From Archegozetes longisetosus (lineage: Eukaryota; Arthropoda; Arachnida; Sarcoptiformes; Trhypochthoniidae), in assembly GCA_018873245.2 (NCBI GenBank), contig JAEMBT020000001.1, forward strand, positions 14,796,220-14,860,219: a stretch of DNA of 64,000 bases. The letters are read 5' to 3'. Under the pieces are notes generated by a model, which had not been told where the DNA came from, made no database searches, and worked only from the letters and a program-made list of their open reading frames with translations. Position numbers and translations under genes: made by a program. This document shows, piece after piece, positions 10,511 through 24,247 of the stretch (position 1 is its first letter; every line of letters begins with the position of its first letter).

Positions 10511-11650
10511 ACTCTTGATTATAGATTTTTCAACTGTCATTTGTTTCGTTTTTCAATTTTTCATTCACTTTTGATGCAGACCAGTGTTTACATATTGCGT
10601 GGCTTGAAATCTTTGGTCACAATTGACTTAACCAAACATAACTGACAATGTGAATACTTGTCTTTGTATACAGTATTAATAGCAAAAAATATGACAGGGT
10701 TTACGAACAAATCGCTTCATTTCGACAAAACTTGATTTGGCTATTTTTGGCATTTTTATTGATTTGTGTTTAGCTTAAAACAGTTTAAATTCGGAAAATA
10801 TTTAATGCTTTAATTGTAAATAAAGCATAAAAACGTGTATTTACAATTTATTTACGTGCTAACTCTTCAGATATGTATTTTGTATATATAACAACAGTTC
10901 GCTAAAAGAGCCTTTACTATGTGATTAGTCTGCTCCCAAATTTTTGAACAAACGCAAGGAACTGGACAATATATGTAAATATGTAAAATTCGTGGCTTTA
11001 GTCATTACGTTAAAAACAATTGCTTTGCCTAAGAATATCTTAAAATTCTTAATTCAAATCTTGAGACAAATTTCCATAACTAATTAATTATAATAGAAAA
11101 TCTTTTATATAACTGAAATTTTTGTTCAAGTATTGAAATTATAGTTGCGTTTAGTTTAATTGATTGTTTTGCACATATATTAATATTTATTGACTTCATA
11201 ATTGTCTTCTATTTAGATGAATCAGATTCTTATTCTAAGTTTCATTGAGATTCTTCTTAATTTGGCATCAATTATATTATGTAATGAGAAAAATAAGTGT
11301 CTAATGAGTGTCTAGTGCTTATTCGAGTGCATGAGATTTCGATTGTCTACATTGTTTTGTAAACTGATTGATAGAAGTGTTACAATTTATCAGTAATGAC
11401 TAATAATGTGTCTGAACTGCGAGTGAAATAACGTTATGTTCAATTAATACTTCGGACGAATTCTTATAGTTTATTTGTAACAATTTATAACTAACTGTAC
11501 ATCACATTAATGAATCTGCTGTTTAGCAATAATAAATCCTGAGAAATTAAGAACAAGAGGATAATATTTTCATAAAAAGCATAATTGTAAAGCACTGAAG
11601 CCAGACGAAAACTTGAATTTTAAGTAGTCTTTATTTTATTTGAGATTTAT

Positions 11651-12260
11651 TTCGTTTAATAGTATAAATAACGAATAATGTATGGCGTTTCGATTACGCA
11701 CATATCTGTCTTTATTTTATTATTAAATTTTCTTATAAATTGCTTTCATTCTACAAAAATTTGGTTTCTGGATAATAAGTAGTAATTTTACTTCAATTTT
11801 GTTAATTATTTCATTATATGATAATCTTTTACAGATGTAAATTGTGGTTAACATGGAGTTCGAAAATATAAGGGCTTTTTACTAGAAAATAATTTTATTA
11901 GATTATTGGCAAACAATAGATTCTAAGGACTTCAAAACTAGAGGCAAATATATTTTTGAAATTATGAGGAAAAATAAGTTTGAGATATTAAAACAAAAAA
12001 GGTTTATTTTAATTAGTTTGTGTATCAACTGAACAGTTGGTTACTCTTGAGTAAATTTCCTTAAAAATTACAAAATTGTCAAATATTTTTTGTTACCATC
12101 TTCGTATCAAGTTATTCGTCACTCATTCATACACTTTCCTATAGGAAGATAAAATGAAAAATTAAACTTGAAGGAAATTTTAGATTGAATCAATTAATCA
12201 AATGAAATGAGCTTTCATTGTATAGAAATAAGTTTTGTGAAATTTTTTTGAGGAAAAGGG
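11651..12260. other. Spacer, nothing recognised
   Basis: AT-rich DNA between the first duplicated segment and the long-TIR element. No coding or repeat structure was seen. Confidence 0.5.
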
Positions 12261-12899
12261 CAAGGTCCAACTTTGGGTTGTAACTGGACGGGGTGATTTG
12301 ATATCATCAGTACATTCCCTTTCGAAGTACCTATATTGTACCCAAATATTAAATGTTATTTCAGTATAGTTTAGGGAAAAATTAATTTAATGTTGAATTT
12401 TTTATAATAGCTCCTATGGCAAAATCGAAATTTTCAAACTTCATTTAACTCACGTATCCCCTCTCAAATCTAATAAAACTTTTATCACTAATGGAGTCGA
12501 GGCTGGCTATTTCTGAGAAAGAATCAGAGCGGTTCTCGAACTTTAACAAACTTTAACATCAAACAGTTCAATAAAAGTCAAACAATATTTTCAATTTTAA
12601 AAGTTACAAACTGTAACAAAAATAATGGCAAGATTTGATAGTCTGTCACACCCAATGAATAACACTGTACACTCAATGATCGATGATGACTCTAACCCGA
12701 AAGAGACTGGCACGATCTCTCGCAAGGGAGCGCGCGTCTCACGCCAGCTCAGAAGTGGTGGAATGATGCCCACTGCCAAGAGTACATGATACCGCGGGAA
12801 AGAGAAACTTCAAAGAGAATATTGATATCTGTGTTAGGATTAGGTTGAGAAACATCTGGATCTAGACTTGCATCTTTTACTATAAACATTGGTCATTCT

Positions 12900-13010
12900 A
12901 CAGTATACACCACCCATCCTACTACAGTATACGCCACCTCTAGACCTACTACAGTATTCGCCACCCCTAGACCTACTACAGTATTCGCCACGCTCGGATC
13001 TACTATAGTA
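12900..13010 (+). repeat. 27-bp minisatellite, about 4 units
   Basis: The unit TACTACAGTATTCGCCACC plus CCTAGACC is repeated about four times with small changes. The same motif is found inverted at 13365-13425. Confidence 0.8.
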
Positions 13011-13021
13011 TATATTACCTA

Positions 13022-13110
13022 TCAGGTTGGGTTGATTAGGTGGGTTAAGTGGGTTATGTGGATTATGCGGATTATGTGGGTTAGGTGAGTTACGTATGTT
13101 ACATAGGTTA
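13022..13110 (+). repeat. Degenerate GGTTA-type short tandem array
   Basis: Roughly 9 to 10-bp units such as GTGGGTTATG and GTGGGTTAGG recur. They recall, but do not equal, the arthropod telomere unit TTAGG. Confidence 0.6.
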
Positions 13111-13770
13111 GGTCTAAACGTTGTAGAAATTTACAATAATACGCCGATATTTTCTGCAATTTTTGAAGAAATTAATTGCAACGTACTCTTTAACTTTTTT
13201 CAGCGTACTGTAATAGGAAGCTTTAGTTGCATTACATTTTATTTATGTTTTTAAAGCATTGATTTGGTTATTTATTTACATACATAATATTCAATAAAAA
13301 TGCACGTATTGGGGCTCTGAGATGGAGAATTTAATTAATGCTTGAAGTGATGGTATATACTCTATTAGGTCCAGGGGTGGCGAATACTATAGTAGGTCTA
13401 GGGTGGCGTATACTGTATAATGACATAAACATTAATTGATATACATAGCTCAATTCCTATTGAACCGTTTGACATATTAAAGTTTGAGAACTGCTCTGAT
13501 TCTTTCTCAGAAATAACTCCAGCCTCTACCCCATTAGTGATAAAAGTTTTATTCGATTTGAGAGGGGATAAGTGGGTCAAATGTTTTAAAAACTTCGATT
13601 TTGCCATAGGAGCCATTATAAAAAATTCAACATCTAATTAATTTTTTCCTAAACTATACTGAACTGAATTAACATTTAATATTTGGGTACAATATAGGTA
13701 CCTCGAAGGGAAATGTACTGATGAAGTCAAATCGCTCCGTCCAGTTACTACCTAAAGTTGGACCCTGTCT

Positions 13771-16700
13771 TTTTGGTTATGTCTGACTAACGCTAGAATG
13801 CAATGCTTTCGCACATTCAATTATATGGCTCGATGTATAAGATTTTAAGTATTTGAATGTTGTATAAGAGATGAATAGTGAGGAGATGAGCCATTCATTT
13901 GCACTTATAATAAGATGTTTCCTCATTCAAAGCAAAATAAACCAAATAAAACAAACTTTAACTTGAATTTCGGATCATATTTAAAGTTAAAAATAATAAT
14001 TACTCAATGAATTAAAGATTTTATTATATGATTAAAGGCTTTTATTTTAATATTTGTTTGTATTTATTTGTTTTTCTCCACTATTTTCGTATTAGTGACA
14101 AAAGGTTTGAATTTTTAAACAATTGATTGAAAAAATAACATATGAACCGAAAATAATTTATAATTGAAACGAATTCAGAAACTAATAAGCAAATAAAGAG
14201 ATCGTTTGAAACAATCAACGGAAAAGTTGGGAATCAAGTTATGGCTAATGATAATAATCGGAAACGAAAAAAACGGAAAATTAATACTTTTAATATAACA
14301 CAAATCGGATATGAATTGAATCGTAATCACAATCACTCAAAACAAATTCAATCCAATCAACACAACAGTTGTGATAATCATAATAACAATATTGATAACA
14401 ATAGCGAAGTGATTAACAGTGATAACGATTACTTTTCGGCCAACTCATCATTAGATTTAAATCATAACAATAATAACGATACTAATGATTCTCAGATATC
14501 AAGTGAGAAGAATAGGAACCGATTAAGTGATGCAAAACTTCACGAATTGTTTCCATTTTTGAGGTCTTTGACAAGAGAAGATAAGGTGATCGCTGCAGAA
14601 GAGGGACTCACCATAAAAAGTGGTAAATATAGTAAGCAAGAGGATAATATTCTGCGCAACAATTGGCAACAATTTTGTGATGACTTTATTGTAGATATTC
14701 CTCATCTAGTCTTAGGTTTCTTCAAAAACTGTCGAGAAGTCAGTTCTGAAGAGAAGACAAACTCGAAAACTATAATAAAAGAAAGTCAATTACATTTGAG
14801 ACTAGCTAAAGGTTTACCTCAAAGAACTGTATTTTCAGTCTATGGAAGGGCTCGAAAACTATTTTCTGGTTTGAACAAAAGTAATGATATTTGTGATGAG
14901 GACAGAAAACAAATTTTAGAGTTGTATAAAAAGTTCGGTAATCAATATTCTATTATAGCACAACAACTTTTATGTGATATTAAAACAGTTACAGAAGTGA
15001 TCAGACATACCGTTAAACCTAATGGTAAACGAATCAGACACGGCTATTGGGACGAACACGAAGAAAAACAGTTATTCGATGCAATACAAACAGTATTTAG
15101 ATCTGAAGATTTAAAATTGAACTATCAGAACATTCCATGGAGTTTAGTATCAACTAAAATGGTAAACAGAAGTGATGTTCAATGTAGACAACATTTTTAT
15201 TCTTCTATGCTGTGGAAAATAATTCATCCCGACAGTGACCAAATCAATCGATGGAACCATAAATATGACAGCTCTAAACTTATTTATTTTCTATATAAAA
15301 ATGATTATCCCAATGAAACTGACATCGATTGGGATTTACTTAAAGAAAAGTTTGAAGAGTAAGTTAATTGTTTCGACTTTTTTTTAATTAGTTTTGATAT
15401 ATATTTTTATTTATTTTTGATGTATATATTAGTTTTAAATATTTGGTATTTTCTATGGATTCTCGATATTCTATACTTGCTATTCACTTTGATTATTTTA
15501 TATTTTCTTATTTACTCATAACTTAATAATTTTTTTCCTATAGTGTTGTCGTATTTAATAAATTGACCCGAAACTGGTATCGGTTGAAGACATCAGTTCC
15601 TGACTATCACATAAAACCTTATAAAGAAATAGTTAAATGGCTTTATGAGAATAAGACATTGAAAGAAATGGAGACAGAATCAGATTGGGAGACTCTGGAA
15701 GAGTTCTGTTTGACTTGATTATGATTCTGAAATTTACATCATATAGTAGGTTATAGATATAATCATTTAATTATGACTCTCATATTGTTTTAATTATTGT
15801 TATCAGTTTTATGCATTAAAGTTTATTTTGTATTTGATTCCACTTTTATAACTAATTTTATTGTTATTAAAGTCCATTAAAGCATAATTTCATTAATATA
15901 AATGTTATTTAAATTTGTTTTCATAATCAGTAATTACATTAAATATGATATTTTTTCTTAAGAATATCTTAAATTCTTAATCGAAAGATTTGAGAAAATG
16001 TTTCTTAACTAATTAATTGCAATGTAAAAGCATTTGGTATAACTGAAGTTTTGGGTTCAAGTATTGAGAATTTTATTGAGCTAAATACGAAAAATATGAG
16101 AAACATTTAGCATCAATTTAAATCATCTATAAGCATAGAGCTATAACTTAAGAGTTGAAGTATTGAATGCTAGAAATTATGTAGAAATATATGAATGTAA
16201 AGGAAAAAAATAGGTGTATTAAAAGTATTGAGAATTAGTTTGTTGAGCGTTTTGTTCTCAAACTCACAATTTTGTATTAAATATCTGTTTAATTCAATAC
16301 GAATAAAACATATAAGATACATAATTTACAGAACTTATACTTAATTTTAGATAAATAAGAGTAATAACATTAGATAAGAATTTTAAAGATGGAAGCTATG
16401 AAAATGTGTTCAAAAGTCCTCATTAGTTATAGATTAGTTTGGTTTGATTGATTTACACACATATTTATTGACTTCATAACTCTGTTCTATTCAAATAATT
16501 CAAATTCTTATTCTGAGTTTCACTAAGATTCTTCTTAATTTGGCATCAATTATATTATGTAATGAGAAAAATAAGTGTCTAATAAGTGTCTAACGTTTAT
16601 TCGAGTACAAGAGCTTTCGATTATCTTCATTGTAGTATGAGAATAATTAATAGGAGTTTTATAACTTATCAGTAATGACTGATAATGTGTCTGAACTACG

Positions 16701-16930
16701 ACTGAAATAACGTTATGTTCAATTAATACTTCGGACGAATTCTTATAGTTTATTTGTAACAATTTATATCTAACTATACATCACATTAATGAATCTGCTG
16801 TTTAGCAATAAGTTCTGAGAAATTAAGAACAAATATAAGGATAATATTTTCATAAAAAGCATATTTGAGAAGCACTGAAGTCAGACGAAGATTTAAATTT
16901 TAAGTAGTCTTGTTTTACTTCAGATTTTGC
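13771..16930 (+). repeat. Segmental duplication, copy 2
   Basis: Counterpart of 6999-11650. It lacks the transposon cluster but has about 350 bp (about 16080-16440) not present in copy 1. It runs directly into the fatty acid synthase pseudogene. Confidence 0.9.
14241..15718 (+). CDS. TTF1-like Myb-domain protein, copy 2 (open)
   Basis: Exon 1 is 14241-15358, the intron 15359-15543 (GTAAGT..TATAG) and exon 2 15544-15718, giving 430 residues. Residues 7-14 are a basic NLS-like stretch (RKRKKRK), 28-85 are Asn-rich, and 95-205 are a conserved linker with SGKYSKQED. Myb/SANT-like repeats lie at about 212-258, 268-325 (GYWDEHEEKQLFDAI, then VNRSDVQCRQHFY) and 360-400 (DIDWDLLKEKFED, then WYRLKTSVPDY). 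The repeat order and the end (PYKEIVKWLYENK) match the C-terminal half of animal TTF1, which binds rDNA terminators and stops RNA polymerase I. In copy 1 translation starts 24 codons upstream; here that ATG is ACG, so I used the next in-frame ATG. Target and function are inferred. Confidence 0.75.
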
Positions 16931-16939
16931 AAACTTGTT

Positions 16940-17224
16940 TGGAACCAAGAGCTAATCATAAATTGCTTGTTGTGGATATTTGTCGCTGGGATTATCCACA
17001 ATCAGTTCCTCTCATATTTAAATAGAAAACATTTCCTCCAATATATTGTAATGTAAATGACTTTGTGATGAAGCTTCTTTTGTTTAAACTCAAGCGTTGA
17101 TACAATTTGGGAATTTTGTGAGGTACTTCTTCCGCTTGTGATTACGAGAGGAGAATCCGTTCCACTTGATGACGAAAAGATCAATTAAAGAGTACAGATA
17201 AGTAATGGTGCATAAAAGGTTTTT
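16940..17224 (+). pseudogene. Possible FAS linker preceding DH
   Basis: One frame reads NHKLLVVDICRWDYPQSVPL, which resembles the W-D-H...V-P linker between the acyltransferase and dehydratase of FAS, ending in a stop. Sequence from 17050 to 17220 has no clear reading. Weak evidence. Confidence 0.35.
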
Positions 17225-17965
17225 GCAATTCGATTGTTTCTATTTGGAGGCTACCGGTAGTCTTGCAATTGTTGAATAAGGTCAGGTTTGTGTTTCTGGT
17301 CGCATAACAACTCTACAACCGACAAATGGTTCCATTTTGAAGTTCGGTTATATTCTCGATCAAATTCTCAAATGGGACGAATCAAATGAAATAATTCTGG
17401 ATTCTGCTGGTGTTTACAAAGAATTACGCCTTCGAGGCTATGATTATTGACCTACTTTTCAAGTTTCTTTTACTATCTATTTGATATTGATATGAAATTA
17501 AATATGTGTTTGATTTAAAATTATTTGATTGTTAGGCTTCGAAAGCGCAACAAGTGATGGAAGACACAGTAAAATTAAGTGGACCGGTGATTGAATCGCT
17601 TTCGCTGATTCTATGCTACAAATTGGTATTCTTTCTAAAGAAGATCGCTGCCACAGTTTGCCCACAACTATAGAACTCTTGCTTTGTGATCCAAGAGTCA
17701 TGAATTTGACGATTGTAGAGCGCATTGTTGATGCCGTTTATGATCCCAATACTAATATCGGTTGCAGTGTTGGTATCGAATTACGTCGATTATTGACCAC
17801 CAATGCTTTGTGAAGACTTGACTCAGATTTCACTTTAGAAAAGTATGCTATCGATGAAGATACTAAGTCAGAAGTTGAAGAATATTTGGCCACTTGTCAG
17901 GCAATCACAAATAACATTTATCGAAAATTTAGAGAATCAGTCATAAGCCATTCACATGCTAAGAT
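17225..17965 (+). pseudogene. FAS dehydratase (DH) part
   Basis: It reads FYLEATGSLAIVE, GQVCVSGRI and VYKELRLRGYDY-stop-PTF, the conserved second half of DH (family form YKELRLRGYDYGPTF, so Gly became a stop). An intron follows, then WTGDWIAFADSMLQIGIL, LPTTIELLLCDP and FTLEKYAIDEDTKSEVEEYL. The N-terminal catalytic His motif is not visible. DH removes water from hydroxyacyl-ACP in the FAS cycle. Confidence 0.8.
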
Positions 17966-18199
17966 TGATGTCCAAAAGTTTTTATCAGAAGATTCATCAA
18001 AATATACAATCATTAAAATATTGGATTAGATTCGCAAAAGTGTTGATTCAAAGACTGACTTTTATAATAATGTCAATCACGTATTCACTATTATTGTTCT
18101 CTTTGAATCTTTTGATTAATTTTCAAATATTTGACTTCGAAATGATTGAAATATGTGCACAATCCAAAAATTAAAACAATTTCTAATTAAACATTCAGG

Positions 18200-19240
18200 T
18201 TATCGATGCGAACAGTAAAGAACTGAGAGAACACATTCTAATAAATGGTCCACTATTTTGCAACCATTTCGTTCAGCCATCATTTGACACCGCAGTTGAC
18301 AACGTCTTTACTGTTTCCTGTGCAGTACTCGAAATCAATTGTGGCGGAACTCCTTTAGCGTCTTATCTGATAGAAGCGATGTTACGAAATATCCATTCAT
18401 TAAGATACGAATACACAATCGCACACCCGAACAAACAGGAGAGTGCTCCTGAAGTTAATAACTGCACTCTTATTGAATTGAATCGACAAACTTTGAGACT
18501 GGGACAAGTTGGAGATGAGATCAAGGCTGAAAGTCATGGTATGCGTGAAACTACAATTGCGTTACATTTACTAATTTTTCGATTACATAGGCCTTATTGT
18601 GTATCGAGATGTGACAACCTGTACGTTTGGCAAAGCCCTGAATGACGTGAACTCAGTTATCCGAAATCTGAACTTTGCCCTCCAAGAAAGCAGCTTTTTT
18701 CTCGCTATTCTCAAATCTAAAGCTCTTCCATTTGAAGAGTTTTTGACTTCGGACAAAATTGATTACAAGAAACGTTGCGACGATTTTATTGCCAAAGCAC
18801 TACAATTCGGATATATTTTGACAAATAAAAAATACGATTCATTGCATACAACTGCTATTCTTTTGCGCAAACCGAGTACTAAACCAAATGCAAATTTACA
18901 CATAATTGGAGTTAAAAGCAATGATTTCAATTGGGTTGAAGAGTACAAATGGGCGCAAACGAATCTTAAGGGAAATGACAAAATATGGCTTTTGGCTAAA
19001 GACAAAAATAGTGGTGTTATCGGAGTCGTTAATTGCTTGAGAAAAGAGTCGTCCGGTACTAGAGTTAGATTCTATTTTGACGAACGATTGTAGGCAAAGG
19101 ACATTCCTGAACAGGTTCTTAGAATGCATTTGCAGCATAATGTAGTTCGTGACGAAGTTTTCGGTTAATTCAGACATCTTTTGCTTGAAGAGGAAAAGTT
19201 TAAATTGAGAGAAACGGAACACGCCTACATCAATGTGCAA
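18200..19240 (+). pseudogene. FAS methyltransferase-like (pseudo-MT) part
   Basis: From the acceptor at about 18199 it reads VIDANSKELREHIL, then NCGGTPLASYLIEAML in place of the usual EVNAG-G-T SAM-fold start. After a frame change near 18630 it reads VYRDVTTCTFGKALNDVNS, then the long FAS linker to LRMHLQHNVVRDEVFG. In animal FAS this domain is structural rather than catalytic. Confidence 0.65.
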
Positions 19241-19299
19241 AACATAAGCAAATAAATAGCGTTCTATCCAATAAAATCTAATTTTGGTCGAATTTCAGG

Positions 19300-20390
19300 T
19301 GATTTATCATCATTTTCGTGGTTCGAATGTCCGCATAAATTCTGGCCATTGAATAGAAAGCCGAACGAAACTCTGGTTGAGGTCTATTATGCTCCACTTA
19401 ACTTCAGAGATTTGATGTGCGCGACTGGAAGGCTATCAACAGATGCTATTCCAGGTGGTCTTAATATAGAAGACGGTATTCTAGGACTAGAGTTTGCCGG
19501 AAAAGATGAAAACGGTAATAGAGTGATGGGAATGGTTGCCGGTCGAGGTATGGTCACAACTGTGGTGGTACCAGATTCTGATTTCTTGTGGCCGGTGCCA
19601 GAAAATTGGACATTAGAGGAGGCGAGTACTGTTCCGTGTGTTTACGCCACTTCTTATTACGCTCTACTGATTAGGGCTAAACTACAACCCGGAGAAAAAG
19701 TTCTTATTCATGCTGGAAGTGGTGGAGTTGGACTCTCTGCCATTTCCGTCTGTTTGTCTATGAAATGCGAAGTCTCCATAGCTGTTGGAACTCCAGAAAA
19801 CGTGTTGTTTCTTAAGGAACAGTTCCCACAACTACTCGATGACCATATTTTGAATTCTCACGACACTAAGTTTGAGACTCGGATCATGAGATTGGCTAAC
19901 GGCCGTGGAGTCGATGTTGTCCTTAATTCTCTTTCTGAAGAGAAATTGTTGGCATCTGTTAGATGTTTGGCCCCAAACGGACGTTTCTGTGAAATTGGAA
20001 AATTTAATCTTTCAGTTAATAATCCTCTCGGTTTGTCAAACATTAGTTATAACGACAACTTTCAGTCAGTCATTAATGTTTTCTAAATAGATTTGTCTGG
20101 TCTTATCCAAAACAAGACATTCCACGGTGTACTTCTGGACGCATTCTTCGACTTTGACAAAATTTCTACAATACTTAGGACTCAAAAGAAGACGTTGGGA
20201 AGACTTTTGGCAGAAGGAATCAAAAGCGGTGTCGTTAAGCCACTGAAGAGAACTGTATTCGAAAGAGAAGAGGTGGAGGAAGCGTTTCGTTGTATGTCGA
20301 CAGGAAAGCATTTGGGAAAAGTTGTCGTTCGAATTCGTAATGAAAATCAGTCCGAAACGATAAAACTCAAAGTTGCGGCCATTCCTCGAA
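19300..20390 (+). pseudogene. FAS enoyl reductase (ER) part
   Basis: The ER domain is nearly complete: VYYAPLNFRDLMCATGRL, the NADPH-binding VLIHAGSGGVGLSAISVCLS, DVVLNSLSEEKLLASVRCL and APNGRFCEIGK, then after a TAA at 20084 IDLSGLIQNK to HLGKVVVRIR. It reduces enoyl-ACP with NADPH. Lesions are few here, so this 245-codon stretch is the longest open part of the relic. Confidence 0.9.
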
Positions 20391-20409
20391 CAGTGATCCA
20401 TCCACAAAA

Positions 20410-22345
<1,936 letters not shown>

Positions 22346-22907
22346 TTTTTTCGTTTCCTTTTTCTTTTATTTTTTTACTTTTATACTATTTTTATTTTAA
22401 TCCAAATTTACTAAAGAAGTTGTTTCTACTGAATTGTCTCGACTTTTATTGTATTCAATAATTTTAATGCTTTCTATTATATATCGAAAATTTTGTATTA
22501 AGTTTTGTGGTACTAATAAAAGTTTGATTTGTAGTGTATTTTGTGCGCTATTTTGAATGAGTTCGATCAATATCCATAAAGAGGTTTTATCTAAACTAAA
22601 AAATGCAAACTAAACTTGAAACTTTTTTAATGTCATAATTGAGGCAAATCTGAACAATAGTTGCTGATTAGATCTGATTCTATGATAGGTATTTCTGAAA
22701 TGCTCAAATACATCAGTTCTAAGAGTAATAGTGTGAACAGCTTTGCTATTTGTATACAAACAATATAAGCGAACACAATTATATAACAATAGGTATGTAA
22801 ATAATTATATACCAAAAGATATGTAGGCAATTATATAAGAAAAGGCATCAAAGCGTCATACATCAAAAGCCATCCAAATAATTGTAAAACAAAAGGTATG
22901 CAATAAG
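22346..22907. other. Spacer, no gene seen
   Basis: AT-rich DNA after the FAS relic; 22785-22900 has loosely repeated 'attatataac..aaaggtatg' motifs. Confidence 0.5.
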
Positions 22908-22917
22908 CCGACAAATT

Positions 22918-24237
22918 CGTATGGAGTCAAAACAGCTAAAAAAGAACAGCTAAAACAAAAACAGCAAAACAAAATTAGCTAAACCAAAACAGCTAATACA
23001 AACTGTACAAAATAAATAAAGCACATTTTATATCTGTTATAAATGAATAGTAAGTATATAATATTGCTGTGCATAGTTGGCCACTATGTTAGCAAATAGG
23101 AGATCACCCAACAACGCCTGCTCAGCGGTCTTACGGGTTCGGGTATGCAAATCGCTGCCCGTAAACGGAGCGAGTTATGCCTTCTCTTAGTGGCTAAAGT
23201 CCACTAATAAAGGTAACCTCTTCCGTTTCCCTATCTCGCTCTCATGTTTGTGTTAGCTTGCACAGCCATTTTGCATTTTTATATAGAAATTTTCAAACAT
23301 TAAGTCTATATGTATATTAATATAAAATTATCCCACATAGGAAATAAGTTCTATAATCCATATAAATTTTCGACACTTAGCCTTAGAAATATTAACAATA
23401 GTATTTAATAATAGGGAAACAAAAAATATTAATTTGAATTCTTAATTTTTTAAATTCTTAGTAGTGACAGTGGGAAAAATCTTAAAACTAAAAATTATAA
23501 TCTATCGAATAAAGATTTTAAAACTCATCGATTCTTAAAATTTAAATTTATCATATTTGATTAAATTATTTATAGTATTATTTTTCCAAATAATCAACCA
23601 TAGAAAAGATTTTACAGAGTTAAAAAATTTCGTAGGGGTTCAGAAGGAGCTATTTCCACTTAGAAAAATATCTTTTCATCTAGAAAATTTTATTGGAAAT
23701 AGAATAGTTTTTTATCAACAAGGATATCATTGAAGTCATTGAATCTCAACATATGAATTGGAAACTTATTCAGAACATGAAACAAAAAAGATTAAAATAT
23801 AGCTCGTAAAGGTTCAGTTGATATTAAAGAGAACTAAAATAATAGTTCATGAGAATAACTTAATCCTATTTAAATTCCTCAAATATCATTAGATATAGAA
23901 TGTGAAAATATTATTGTAAATATATTCGTAGAAATCTGGACACTAAAGGATTAAATCTCTTAAGTTAACCTCTAATTTCTAAGAAATCGAAGTATTATTA
24001 CGATAAAACTCAGTTGAAATCGTTTATCATAAATTTTTTTAAGTTAGCTGATTTTGATTAGCTGTTTTTACCATTAGCGCTTTTTTACATTAGCTTATAT
24101 TGATTAGCTGTTTTATTTTAGCTGTTTTTGTTTAGCTGTTTTTGTTAACTTAATAGGTTTAGCTGTTTTGGATTAGCTGTTTTGTATTAGCTGTTTTTGC
24201 GTTAGCTATTTTTACTTTAGCTGTTTTGACATAGAAC
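22918..24237. mobile_element. 1.3 kb element with AACAGCTAA-rich inverted ends
   Basis: Both ends are arrays of an AACAGCTAA-type motif in opposite orientation (about 22925-22990 and about 24040-24235), with TCAAAACAGCTAA outermost on each side. CCGACAAATT flanks the element on both sides (22908-22917 and 24238-24247), consistent with a target duplication of about 8 to 10 bp. Repetitive inverted ends and a 9 to 10-bp duplication recall Foldback/MULE elements. No transposase is present. A GC-richer, structured core lies at 23066-23266. Confidence 0.75.
23066..23266 (+). ncRNA. Candidate structured RNA, 201 nt, nested hairpins
   Basis: A closing stem GCTGTGC (23066-23072) / GCACAGC (23260-23266) encloses CATAGT/ACTATG (23072-23088), TTACGGG/CCCGTAA (23131-23164, 20-nt loop) and AAACGGAG/TTCCGTTT (23163-23170 with 23221-23228). 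The last encloses TTAGTGG/CCACTAA (23187-23207, loop CTAAAGT). Some stems overlap by one or two bases, and GAGCGAG/CTCGCTC is a competing pairing. The stretch is clearly GC-richer than its surroundings. An ATGCAAAT octamer lies in the 20-nt loop. I do not recognise the family: it could be a SINE-like insert, a transposon ncRNA or a conserved DNA structure. Either strand could be the transcript. Confidence 0.4.
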
Positions 24238-24247
24238 CCGACAAATT

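Larger units (their letters stand above)
9290..11025. mobile_element. Transposon cluster inserted in duplication copy 1
   Basis: The segment is absent from copy 2 (compare 15930-15965). It contains a palindromic mariner-like element (9371-10055), a hAT-type transposase fragment (10170-10510) and about 500 bp that I cannot assign. Confidence 0.75.
6999..11650 (+). repeat. Segmental duplication, copy 1
   Basis: This region aligns by eye to 13771-16930, starting at TTTTGGTTATGTCTGACTAACG and ending near TTTTAAGTAGTCTT. It carries the Myb gene copy 1 and the downstream flank (for example CATCAATTATATTATGTAATG in both). About 1.7 kb at 9290-11025 is present only here and consists largely of transposon pieces. 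Confidence 0.9.
12261..13767. mobile_element. 1.5 kb long-TIR element with internal minisatellites
   Basis: 12261-12560 and about 13442-13767 are inverted repeats of about 300 bp, starting CAAGGTCCAACTTT and CAGGGTCCAACTTT. Inner inverted blocks carry a 27-bp unit (TACAGTATTCGCCACCCCTAG...) near 12900-13010 and, inverted, near 13365-13425. The centre (about 13022-13110) is a degenerate GGGTTANGTG array. No transposase is visible; an open minus-strand frame at 13398-13616 matches no family I know. No target duplication was found. The right end lies only three bases from the start of duplicated segment 2. Confidence 0.75.
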
